From Clarkia xantiana subsp. parviflora (Eukaryota; Streptophyta; Magnoliopsida; Myrtales; Onagraceae), in NCBI GenBank assembly GCA_036873135.1, contig JAPTYO010000012.1, positions 6,332,090-6,396,089 of the forward strand: DNA of 64,000 nt. The letters are read 5' to 3'. The notes below the pieces were generated by a model. The model was not told where the DNA came from, did no database searches, and saw only the letters and a program-made list of their open reading frames with translations. Position numbers and translations under genes: made by a program. This document shows positions 45,024 through 55,624 of the stretch, in pieces (position 1 is the stretch's first letter; each line of letters begins with the position of its first letter).

Positions 45024-47780
45024 ATGTCTGGTAAGACTTCCTTTCCTGATGTTAGTGTAGCCTTTCCTTCATCTTCGATTAGTTCGCTTGTAATTTTCCG
45101 AAAAACCCAATATGCCTTTCCTTGCCATGGCTGATTTTCAGACAGCGGATCCAGTTCCGAGGGGAGGAAACCCTTCCATTTTGATTATGCTCCCAACGAG
45201 ATCTCGGTGACTGCCTACGACGCAGCTCTCCGAGAAGGATGCATTACCCAAACCTGGGTGCCTCGTCTTCCTTATTCTCGCCACCGTGCCTCAGGTGACC
45301 CTGTGGTCACTCGTCCCGAGGAGGGGGAGATATTTGTATCTACGGGGCAGATATCGGCCGGGATCCGATTCCCCTTTTGCGGGAACTTGGTTGAGATGTG
45401 CACCCACTACAAGACGCATCCAACTACATTCTCCCCACACGCCATCCGCGTGTGGAATGCTTTCCAGGTCCTCTGCTTCCGCCAGAAATGGGTCTACAGC
45501 CTCCAACTCTTCAGAACCTTCTACATGATGAAGTGCAACGAGGCCGGGGTTTGTGCCTTCTATCCCCGGATGCCCAAGTGGAACAAGGCGCAACTTGCGC
45601 TGTGCAGCTGGACCAGCGACACCTGGAAGGTTGTCAAGGGTCGGGGACTCCTAATCGACACGGGGTCTGATAATAGCGGGTGGAAGAGGAGCTACTTCTT
45701 CATCAAGAACTCTTCGATCCCATGGCCCCGATGGGAGGTGGAAGCGAACTCTCCTCCCGCTTATCACACTTACTCTGATGAGGATTTTCAGACCCTCCAT
45801 CTTATCCAGCTCTACCGTTGGGGGGAGTCCTATACTCCCCTTGATGCTAACTCTCTAACGGAGCGGGACCTGGTGAAGGCCGGGATCCGTCTCCTCGACA
45901 TAATCTCTGGGGTCAACTCTTCGACGGCCCCTCCAATATGGTTCCCTGGGTAATGTTTCTGATCTCTGTTTTCCATTGTTTGCAGCTAAGAAGGTATCCG
46001 TGCTTACCAATCTCATCCTTAAGCAGGGGGATACCGACGCTGTCCAACGCCCCGCGCGGAAGAGGAAGTCGGCAAAGAAGGCTGCTGCTTCGTCGGGGTC
46101 TCCCTCCGCGGAGAGAACTAAGCGGAGCCACGTGGAGGTGGACAGACTCTTCGATGTCCAAAATGCTGAAGAAGGTAAACAGCTCCGCCTAGCTATTAAA
46201 TCATACAGGAAGCAAGTTCCTAAGGAGTTGGTCCCTTCGACCATGGAGGCCCGCATCGAAGAGATTAAACGTGTCCTCCGAGGGGAAACTCCCCGCATCC
46301 TCAAGGCGGGTTACTACAACTACCACGGGAAAGACCAATACGTTTCTCGGCGCGTCGTTTGGTGTAAGGACCCTGATCAACTTCGTGACTATATTTCTGA
46401 AGCATCTTGTCCTCTAGGTGCAGGTCACTCGGGAACTCAGTCGGGTGCTGGAGCTTCAGCAGGGGCACCACTTTCAGCAGGGGCGCCGCCTTCTGCAGGG
46501 GCACCACTTTCTGAGGCTGGAGAAACCCCGACCGGCGATCAATTTCGTCGGGTGGAAAATCTGGACTCCTCCGAGGAGACGGATGAGGGTCTCACCTTGA
46601 ACCGTCGTCGGGGAGCGAGGCAGCCCCCCTGAAACCAACCTCCAGGGGGCTGCCCCCCTCTCCTTCTTCGCAACAGCGGCAGCCGTCGCCCATCCACAAT
46701 TTTACTCCCTCTCCGCCTCAGGGCGAGTCGGAGATGCGCCCCTCCACGACTCGAGTCGGTCCTTCCCCTCTCCCCTTGGACGGGAACTTCTACAAAGTCT
46801 ATGACCCCAGCCAGAAGGAGGCTCCTTGGACCCCGATCCAAACGCTGCAAGGGGTCCATCTCCGACAGGGTGACACATACCCAGAGCTGGCTCTGCATCT
46901 GCTGGCAGGCTCAATTCTGCCATCTCTGAGGTTTCCGATTTCCTTGGATCGGGAGGGCATCCGCAGGAATGTTCACGAAATGTCTATCCATCGGATAGAG
47001 GTAAGGCTCTTATTTTTCTCCCCTTCATCAATAAGGCAGCTTGTTCATATGTTAACACTTCTCTTCTTTCCTTCGCAGGAGCTGGCGGACATAAACCGCT
47101 GCTTCGGGTACATCTTTGCCCTCGAGGAGACCCTGGAGCAGGAGCGGGCTAAGGGGGCTCCCGCAGTTATAGCCAAGCTTGAGGAGGATCTCGCGGCCTC
47201 CGAGTCTTAGAGGGGAAAACTGGCCAAGGAACAGGCCCTCCTCGACCGAAAGACTCGGGACCTCCAAAAGCAGGTTCATGACTTCGAGGGGATGCTGAAG
47301 CAGGAGCAGCAGGAGCGACAAAAGGATGCAGAAGCTCGGGACAAGCTTGTCCTTGAGAAGAAGGCTCTGGAGGAGCAAATTGCTGAGGTTCCTACGAAGC
47401 TGGTCGCAGCTGAGACCAAGGGCCGAGAAGATTATCGGGGGTCCGAGGACTTCCAAGCTGACGCGGTGAAATTTTGCACCGCGGAGGTGGAGAACACCCT
47501 CTTCAATGCAGTCGAGGAGCTCCATCTGGAGTATGGCGACGCCATCAATTTTGACAAGTCTGCGACTCTCGCTCCCTTTGCGAAGAAGTACTTCGCCCTC
47601 TCGGAGGAGAGTGATGAGGGGAACACTCCCGCGGGTGTTGAAGACATGGCGGAGCTTCCAAGTGCCGATCCTCCGACGGTTGACCCCCCGATAATCGACC
47701 TTCCAGCAGCTCCCGTGGAGCCTTCTGCCACAGATCTCGTGGATTCTGCTCCTGCTGACGCCAACAAGGACCGAGCTTAA
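45024..47780 (+). pseudogene. Element G left antisense gene (frameshift and nonsense codon)
   Basis: Exon 1 ATGTCTG (45024-45030), intron 45031-45141, exon 2 from 45142 (DSGSSSEGRKPFHF..., Transposase_28-like block). A G is missing at about 45911 relative to the right arm, so the block ends APPIWFPG. A basic block follows (45986-46630) with RPARKRKSAKK and YYNYHGKDQYVSRR. Then a proline-rich region, a 78-bp intron (47001-47078), and a coiled coil with TAG at 47207-47209 that is open in the right arm; tail to 47780. It is opposite in strand to the integrase of its own arm. Function unknown. Confidence 0.7.
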
Positions 47781-47859
47781 ATACTCTATCTTTATAGTCC
47801 TTGTAATTTTTCTTTCTTTATCGGGAACCTCGCAGATTTTATAATATCGTATCTTTTCT

Positions 47860-48400
47860 GGTTCCGATTTTCCGTTGCACTTCTCAAAGCGACTTAACTA
47901 TGCCACTTAAGGCGAAACCTCGCCACTTAAGACATTTCAACACATCACTTAAGACGATTTAGCCCACACCACTTAAGGCGATTTAATCGTGCCAACTAAG
48001 GCAATTCAATCCGCATCACCTAAGACGACTTAACCACTTGCATCACCTAAGGCGACTTAATATCGTGCACCACTTAAGGCGACTTTTCAACACTTAGAAT
48101 AAATCCAAGAACCATGCATCACTTAGGACGACTTAATCTCGTGCACCACTTAAGGCGACTTTTTCTCGTGCACCACTTAAGGCGAATTTCCTCGTGCAAC
48201 ACTTAAGGCGATTTAACAACACTTAGAATAAATCTAAGAATAATCTGATCGGAAGCAACCTCTTTATTTATTGATGGCACGAAATCTTCTTACATCAAAT
48301 CAAACGATAAATAGCTTACACCACTTAAGGCGATTTTACATCGGGCACCACTTAAGGCGACTTTTCATCGGGCACCACTTAAAGCGACTTTTCATCAAGC
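47860..48400 (-). repeat. Element G left tandem repeats (~24-26 bp)
   Basis: Inverted copies of the AAGTCGCCTTAAGTGGTGCA array (here CACTTAAGGCGACTT). Colinear with 51004-51500 in the right arm, including the same unit variants. Confidence 0.85.
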
Positions 48401-49536
48401 ATGACATTTCTTCAAGTGTTCGCCACTGAAAGAATGCTTCAATACTCTGCCATCGAGGTCTTCCAACTTGTACGCATTTGGAGCTGGCATCCCCACGACC
48501 TTATAAGGTCCTTCCCATTTTGGTGACATCTTGTTGATCCGATCCAAAAGGGTGAACTCGTTCCGACGCCAGACCAGCTCCACGACGAAGAACTGTCAGG
48601 ACTTAACTCGCCGATTGTAATATCTGGCCGTCGCCAAACGCATTCGAGCCTGGACTTCATCGGCTTCCCGCCTCTTTTCCTCGAGCAAGTCCAATTCCAG
48701 ACGTCTCATTTCATCATTCGTCAAAGGCTCGTAGTACCTCGTTCGATGGGACGCCACAGCTATTTCCACGGGAGCAACGGCCTCCGTGCCATAAACAAGG
48801 CCAAACGGAGTCTCCCCAGTTGACCGTTTGGGTGTCGTTCTAACAGCCCAAAGCACATTTTCTAGCTCGTTCAGCCACTTGCCCTTCAAGGCGTAGACCC
48901 TCTTCTTCAGGCCATCAATCACGATTTTGTTGGCTGACTCCACCTGTCCATTAGTCTGAGCATGATGGACATAGGCTGTCCGATGCTCGATGTTCAACTC
49001 CTCCAGATACTCCTTCACTTGAGCCCGTTAAACGGTGGACCATTATCGCTGATCACCACCTTAGGAATCCCATATCTGGATATAATATGGGTCTGGAGAA
49101 ACTTGACAATTTGGTTCCCCGTCGTCTTGGCCAATGCCTTAGCTTCTATCCATTTCGAAAAATAGTCAATGGCCACAAGAAAATATTTACACTGACCTTG
49201 TGCCTGTGGGAGAGGTCCCATCAGGTCGATACCCCACTGCGCGAAGGGCCAAGCACTCTTGATGGACATCAGATTAGCAGCCGGAGCCACGATATTCGGG
49301 GTATACCTCTGGCATGCATCACAGGATCGGACTAACAACGTCGCCTCCTTGCTCATCGAAGGCCAGTAATAGCCCAAATTCAACACTTTCCTCGTAATGG
49401 ATCGGGCCCCTTCGTGACAAGCCGCGACCCCTTCATGCACCTCCCTAAGGATCCGACTTGTGTCGGGCTCAGCCACACATTTCAAGTAAGGAGTTGAGAA
49501 CCACCCCTTTTTGTACAGCTGATTGTCCACCACCAC
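48398..49536 (-). pseudogene. int: Element G left integrase, inverted, inactivated
   Basis: Minus-strand integrase with zinc finger (HEGVAACH ... CDACQ) and the DDE residues in WGIDLMGP, SDNGPPF and QVESANK. One G is missing at about 49028 (frameshift just after NGPPFNG), and CGA has become TGA at about 48599-48597. The tail ends EHLKKCHA near 48398. In the ~220 bases of the C-terminal part I compared by eye, it differs from the right-arm copy at about four positions. Confidence 0.85.
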
Positions 49537-49562
49537 ATAATTAAATGCGACCCGACGTATCC

Positions 49563-49875
49563 TGTCAGCTAGTACTCCATCATCGGGGACTGCCCCCGTA
49601 GTCAGATACGCGACAATACGTCGGATGATGGAGTACTAGCTGACACTACGGGGGCAGTCCCCGATGATGGAGTACTAGCTGACAGGATACGTCGGGTCGC
49701 AGTTAATTATGTGGTGGTGGACAATTCCATCATCGGGGACTGCCCCCGTAGTCAGATACGCGACAATACGTCGGATGATGGAGTACTAGCTGACACTACG
49801 GGGGCAGTCCCCGATGATGGAGTACCAGCTGACAGGATACGTCGGGTCGCAGTTAATTATGTGGTGGTGGACAAT
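49563..49875. repeat. Scrambled centre of the G palindrome: two 150-bp units with internal inverted repeats
   Basis: Units 49576-49725 and 49726-49875 are nearly identical. Each holds GGGGACTGCCCCCGTAGT and its reverse complement ACTACGGGGGCAGTCCCC about 40 bases apart, plus GATGATGGAGTACTAGCTGA twice. All pieces derive from the integrase N-terminus (compare B 7140-7235), reshuffled in both orientations. Confidence 0.85.
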
Positions 49876-51003
49876 CGGCTGTACAAAAAGGGGTGGTTCT
49901 CAACTCCTTACTTGAAATGTGTGGCTGAGCCCGACACAAGTCGGATCCTTAGGGAGGTGCATGAAGGGGTCGCGGCTTGTCACGAAGGGGCCCGATCCAT
50001 TACGAGGAAAGTGCTGAATTTGGGCTATTACTGGCCTTCGATGAGCAAGGAGGCGACGTTGTTAGTCCGATCCTGTGATGCATGCCAGAGGTATGCCCCG
50101 AATATAGAGGTCGCGGCTGCTAATCTGATGTCCATCAAGACTGCTTGGCCCTTCGCGCAGTGGGGTATCGACCTGGTGGGACCTCTCCCACAGGCACAAG
50201 GTCAGTGTAAATATTTGCTTGTGGCCATTGACTATTTTTTGAAATGGATAGAAGCTAAGGCATTGGCCAAGACGACGGGGAACCAAATTGTCAAGTTTCT
50301 CCAGACCCATATTATATCCAGATACGGGATTCCTAAGGTGGTGATCAACGATAATGGTCCACCGTTTAACGGGGCTCAAGTGAAGGAGTATCTGGAGGAG
50401 TTGAACATCGAGCATCGGACAGCCTCTGTCCATCATGCTCAAACTAATGGACAGGTGGAGTCAGCCAACAAAATCGTGATGGATGGCCTAAAGAAGAGGG
50501 TCTACGCCTTGAAGGGCAAGTGGCTGAACAAGCTAGAAAATGTGCTTTGGGCTGTTAGAACGACACCCAAACGGTCAACTGGGGAGACTCCGTTTGGCCT
50601 TGTTTATGGCACGGAGGTCGTTGCTCCCGTGGAAATAGCTGTGGCGTCCCATCGAACGAGGTACTACGAGCCTTTGACGAATGATGAAATGAGACGTATG
50701 GAATTGGACTTGCTCGAGGAAAAGAGGCGGGAAGCCGATGAATTCCAGGCTCGAATGCGTTTGGCGACGGCCAGATATTACAATCGGCGAGTTAAGTCCC
50801 GACAGTTCTTCGTCGGGGAGCTGGTCTGGCGTCGGAACGAGTTCACCCTTTTGGATCGGATCAACAAGATGTCACCAAAATGGGAAGGACATTATAAGGT
50901 CGTGGGGATGCCAGCTCCAAATGCGTACAAGTTGGAAGACCTCGATGGCAGAGTATTGAAGCATTCTTTCAGTGGCGAACACTTGAAGAAATTTCATGCT
51001 TGA
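49711..51003 (+). CDS. int: Element G right integrase, open but with artificial N-terminus
   Basis: Open frame of 430 codons. The first ~50 codons come from the shuffled centre, so the formal ATG is not a natural start; family sequence begins near 49820 (DRIRRVAVNYVVVDN). Zinc finger HEGVAACH ... CDACQ; catalytic residues in WGIDLVGP, NDNGPPF (the Ser seen in the B and left-arm copies is Asn) and QVESANK; tail KWEGHYKV (Tyr-rich GPY motif changed to GHY). It ends EHLKKFHA. There is no RT upstream on this strand. Confidence 0.85.
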   Translation: MVVDNSIIGDCPRSQIRDNTSDDGVLADTTGAVPDDGVPADRIRRVAVNYVVVDNRLYKKGWFSTPYLKCVAEPDTSRILREVHEGVAACHEGARSITRKVLNLGYYWPSMSKEATLLVRSCDACQRYAPNIEVAAANLMSIKTAWPFAQWGIDLVGPLPQAQGQCKYLLVAIDYFLKWIEAKALAKTTGNQIVKFLQTHIISRYGIPKVVINDNGPPFNGAQVKEYLEELNIEHRTASVHHAQTNGQVESANKIVMDGLKKRVYALKGKWLNKLENVLWAVRTTPKRSTGETPFGLVYGTEVVAPVEIAVASHRTRYYEPLTNDEMRRMELDLLEEKRREADEFQARMRLATARYYNRRVKSRQFFVGELVWRRNEFTLLDRINKMSPKWEGHYKVVGMPAPNAYKLEDLDGRVLKHSFSGEHLKKFHA

Positions 51004-51500
51004 TGAAAAGTCGCCTTAAGTGGTTCCCGATGAAAAGTCGCCTTAAGTGGTGCCCGATGTAAAATCGCCTTAAGTGGTGTAAGTTATTTATCGTTTGATT
51101 TGATGTAAGAATATTTCGTGCCATCAATAAATAAAGAGGTTGCTTCCGATCAGATTATTCTTAGATTTATTCAAAGTGTTGTTAAATCGCCTTAAGTGTT
51201 GCACGAGGAAAAGTCGCCTTAAGTGGTGCACGAGAAAAAGTCGCCTTAAGTGGTGCACGAGATTAAGTCATCCTAAATGATGCATGGTTCTTGGATTTAT
51301 TCTAAGTGTTGAAAAGTCGCCTTAAGTGGTGCACGATATTAAGTCGCCTTAGGTGGTGCAAGTGGTTAAGTCGTCTTAGGTGATGCGGATTGAATTGCCT
51401 TAGTTGGCACGATTAAATCGCCTTAAGTGGTGTGGGCTAAATCGTCTTAAGTGATGTGTTGAAATGTCTTAAGTGGCGAGGTTTCTCCTTAAGTGTCATA
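51004..51500 (+). repeat. Element G right tandem repeats (~24-26 bp)
   Basis: About fifteen copies of AAGTCGCCTTAAGTGGTGC and variants; mirror image of 47880-48400 and the same family as 8355-9020. Confidence 0.85.
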
Positions 51501-51618
51501 GTTAAGTCGCTTTGAGAAGTGCAACGGAAAATCGGAACCAGAAAAGATACGATATTATAAAATCTGCGAGGTTCCCGATAAAGAAAGGAAAATTACAAGG
51601 ACTATAAAGATAGAGTAT

Positions 51619-54374
51619 TTAAGCTTGGTCCTTGTTGGCGTCAACAGGAGCAGAATCCACGAGATCTGTGGCAGAAGGCTCCACGGGAGCTGCTGGAAGA
51701 TCGATTATCGGGGGGTCAACCGTCGGAGGATCGGCACTTGGAAGCTCCGCCATGTCTTCAACACCCGCGGGAGTGTTCCCCTCATCACTCTCCTCCGAGA
51801 GGGCGAAGTACTTCTTCGCAAAGGGAGCGAGAGTCGCAGACTTGTCAAAATTGATGGCGTCGCCATACTCCAGATGGAGCTCCTTGACTGAATTGAAGAG
51901 GGTGTTCTCCACCTCCGCGGTGCAGAATTTCACCGCGTCAGCTTGGAAGTCCTCGGACCCCCGATAATCTTTTCTGCCCTTGGTCTCAGCCGCGACCAGC
52001 TTCGCAGGAACCTCAGCAATTTGCTCCTCCAGAGCCTTCTTCTCAAGGACAAGCTTGTCCCGAGCTTCTGCATCCTTTTGTCGCTCCTGCTGCTCCCGCT
52101 TCAGCAGCCCCTCGAAGTCATGAACCTGCTTTTGGAGGTCCCGAGTCTTTCGGTCGAGGAGGGCCTGTTCCTTGGCCAGTTTTCCCCTCGAAGACTCGGA
52201 GGCCGCGAGATCCTCCTCAAGCTTGGCTATAACTGCGGGAGCCCACTTAGCCCGCTCCTGCTCCAGGGCCTCCTCGAGGGCAAATATGTACCCGAAGCAG
52301 CGGTTTATGTTCGCCAGCTCCTGCGAAGGAAAGAAGAGAAGTGTTAACATATGAACAACCTGCCTTATTGATGAAGGGGAGAAAAATAAGAGCCTTACCT
52401 CTATTCGACGGATAGACATTTCGTGACGATCCCTGCGGATTCCTTCCCGATCCAAGGAAATTGGAAACCTCAGAGATGGCAGAATTGAGCCTGCCAGCAG
52501 ATGCAGAGCCAGCTCTGGGTATGTGTCACCCTGTCGGAGCTGGACCCCTTGCAACGTTTGGATCGGGGTCCAAGGAGCCTCCTCCTGGCTGGGGTCATAG
52601 ACTTTGTAGAAGTTCCCGTCCAAGGGGAGAGGGGAAGGACCGACTCGATTCGTGGAGGGGCGCATCTCCGACTCGCCCTGAGGCGGAGAGGGAGAAAAAT
52701 TGTGGATGGGCGACGGCTGGTGCTGTTGCGAAGAAGGAGACGGGGCAGCCCCCTGGAGGTTGGTTTCAGGGGGGACTGCCTCGCTCCCCGACGACGGTTC
52801 AAGGTGAGACCCTCATCCGTCTCCTCGGAGGAGTCCAGATTTTCCACCCGACGAAATTGATCGCCGGTCGGGGTTTCTCCAGCCCCGGAAAGTGGTGCCC
52901 CTGCTGAAGGCGGCACCCTGCTGAAAGTGGTGCCCCTGCTGAAGCTCCAGTACCCGACTGAGTTCCCGAGTGACCTGCACCTAGAGGACGAGATGCTTCA
53001 GAAATATAGTCAGGAAGTTGATCAGGGTCCTTACACCAAACGACGCGCCGAGAAACGTATTGGTCTTTCCCGTGGTAGTTGTAGTAGCCCGCCTTGAGGA
53101 TGCGGGGAGTTTCCCCTCGGATGACACGTTTAATCTCTTCGATGCGGGCCTCCATGGTCGAAGGGACCAACTCCTTAGGAACTTGCTTCCTGTATGATTT
53201 AATAGCTAGGCGGAGCTGTTTACCTTCTTCAGCATTTTGGACATCGAAGAGTCTGTCCACCTCCACGCGGCTCCGCTTAGTCCTCTCCGCGGAGGGAGAT
53301 CCCGACGGAGCAGCAGCCTTCTTTGCCAACTTCCTCTTCCGTGCGGGGCGTTGGACAGCGTCGGTCCCCCCTGCTTAAGGATGAGATTGGTCAGCACGGA
53401 TACCTTCTTAGCTGCAAACAATGGAAAACAGAGATCAGAAACATTACCCAGGGAACCATATTGGAGGGGCCGTCGAAGAGTTTACCCCCAGAGATTATGT
53501 CGAGGAGACGGATCCCGGCCTTCACCAGGTCCCGCTCCGTTAGAGAGTTAGCATCGAAGGGAGTATAGGACTCCCCCCAACGGTAAAGCTGGATAAGATG
53601 GAGGGTCTGGAAGTCTTCGTCAGAGTAAGTGTGATAAGCGGGAGGAGAGTCCGCTTCTACCTCCCATCGGGGCCATGGGATCGAAGAGTTCTTGATGAAG
53701 AAGTAGCTCCTCTTCCACCCGCTATTATCAGACCCCGTGTTGATTAGGAGTCCCCGACCCTTGACAACCTTCCAGGTGTCGCTGGTCCAGCTGCACAGCG
53801 CAAGTTGCGCCTTGTTCCACTTGGGCATCCGGGGATAGAAGGCACAAACCCCGACCTCGTTGCACTTCATCCCGTAGAAGGTTCTGAAGAGTTGGAGGCT
53901 GTAGACCCATTTCTGGCGGAAGCAGAGGACCTGGAAAGCATTCCACACGCGGATGGCGTGTGGGGAGAATGTAGTTGGATGCGTCTTGTAGTGGGTGCAC
54001 ATCTCAACCAAGTTCCCGCAGAAGGGGAATCGGATCCCGGCCGATATCTGTCCCGTAGAGACAAATATCACCCCCGCCTCAGGACGAGTAACCACAGGGT
54101 CACCCGAGGCACGGTGGCGAGAATAAGGAAGACGAGGCTCCCAGGTCTGGGTAATGCATCCTTCTCGGAGAGCTGCGTCGTAGGCAGTCACCGAGATCTC
54201 GTTAGGAGAATAATCAAAATGGAAGGGTTTCCTCCCCTCGGAACTGGATCCGCTGTCTGAAAATCAGCCATGGCAAGGAAAGGCATATTGGGTTTTTCGG
54301 AAAATTACAAGCGAACTAATCGAAGATGAAGGAAAGGCTACACTAACATCAGGGAAGGAAGTCTTACCAGACAT
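51619..54374 (-). CDS. Element G right antisense gene: best-preserved copy
   Basis: ATGTCTG (54374-54368), intron 54367-54257 (111 bp), exon 2 from 54256 without stop to about 53455 (ISAGIRFPFCGNLVEM, NSGWKRSYFF, PWPRWEVE; Transposase_28-like). Next a basic block (about 53420-52985) and a proline/serine-rich linker. The final block 52665-51619 is open, with a 78-bp GT-AG intron (52398-52321) that is a multiple of three and free of stops, so it may be retained. That block ends in a long coiled coil (EELE/KQ-rich, about 52250-51990) and an acidic tail. The basic block has damage near 53350 and frame changes near 52900. Function unknown; a nuclear or particle-associated role would be a guess. 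Confidence 0.7.
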
Positions 54375-54511
54375 GATGATTCGAAGTGGGAAGGATGGTC
54401 TTGATGATTGCCGGAAAGTTGGTCGGAGAATGGAAAGCCGAAGAAGAACCTGAGCTTTTGAAATCGCAGAGCTTTTGAAATTGCAGAAACGGTAAAAGAG
54501 AAACAGTGCCC

Positions 54512-54527
54512 AGGGTTAGGGTTTTAT
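54512..54527 (-). promoter_or_regulatory. TATA box fused to telo-box before the right antisense gene of G
   Basis: Minus strand CCTATAAAACCCTAACCCTG, about 150 bases before the ATG at 54374; conserved with 44872 and 11992. Confidence 0.55.
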
Positions 54528-54909
54528 AGGAGAAGGGACAAGTGAAAGGACGTTCTAATCTGGGTCGTCAAAGTTGAAACGTTTTAATCTGAGCCGTTGA
54601 GATGAAACGAACAGAATGGAAAGGGGCGTAATGATGAAACGGCCTGAAAAGCACTTTTTCAGAAAAAGCAGGCGCGAAAAATCAGGCACGGGTGCTAAAG
54701 ACGTCACTTCGTCACCTGCTGCATTTAATGGCTGAGTAACCGAGGAGTCTTCTCGGATTTTGTGACTATCCTCGAGGTATCGAGGAATCTTGGACGAGAA
54801 GATCCGTGTCGAGAAATTTTGTCAAGAGAAAAGCCTCCGATATCGATATCGGGAGGTCGGGAGTTGAAAGACACGACGAACTGTAAGTCCCTCTTGTCTT
54901 GGGGGCAAA

Positions 54910-55587
54910 TGATGGGTTCCGTTGTAGCCGTGAAGCCCTTTAACGACGAGTAAACGGTGAATTGGCCCACTGGGCCCTAAAAGAGGTCAAGAAGACCAAT
55001 GCGAAGGCTCCCGACAAAAGGAGTCCCGATGGTGAAAGGTTCCGACAAGGTCGGCCCCGATATGCGAGTTGGACGCTCCCGATGAGATGCCTTTAAGTAG
55101 GCCCCGATGATGAATCCCTGAGAATGTTGGCCCTGTCACGATAACGAGGGGCCCCGAGCGGTGACACAATGAGATAACTCTGGAGTCCCCGATACTGGTC
55201 GGGACTTGCTATCAGAGGTTGAGGCCGAGATACTCGGAGCGTGGCCGAGATAAGCGAGATCATGGCTGAGATAGGCGGGATCGCGGCCGAGATACGTGAA
55301 GCGTGGCCGAGATAAACGAGATCGTGGGCTAACTGCCCCAGCGGTTCACCAGGTAACTGAGGTAGCTCTTTTCCTATATAAAGGAGGAAGTTACCCCAGA
55401 TCAGATACGTTTTTACACATTGAGACTCTTGCTTGCCAGTTTTATTGAGATTATTGAGATACTCATTTAAGCATCGGAGAGGGATTCTGGGTCACACCCA
55501 GGTTTATCCCCTCTTGCAGGATTACGTGGAGCGAAGGAGTTCGGATCGCCGTCAAGACCGTGCCGGAGTTCCAACCGTGATCCAACA
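54910..55587 (+). repeat. Element G middle LTR (family 2, 678 bp), shared by both flanking internal regions
   Basis: TGATGGGTTCC ... GTGATCCAACA, preceded by a PPT (CTTGGGGGCAAA, to 54909) and followed by a PBS. It thus ends one internal region and begins the next. TATATAAAG at about 55374-55382 and GCATCGGAGAGGG at 55471-55483. Confidence 0.9.
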
Positions 55588-55605
55588 TTGGCGCCGTCTG
55601 TGGGA
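55588..55605 (+). promoter_or_regulatory. Element G primer-binding site
   Basis: TTGGCGCCGTCTGTGGGA directly follows the LTR. It is the best-preserved PBS in the window. Confidence 0.85.
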
Positions 55606-55624
55606 AACGCAACGAAAAGCAACA

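Noticed and set aside
49711..49860. N-terminal 50 residues of the right integrase frame as a real protein part
   Set aside because: They are translated palindrome-centre fragments, not a domain.
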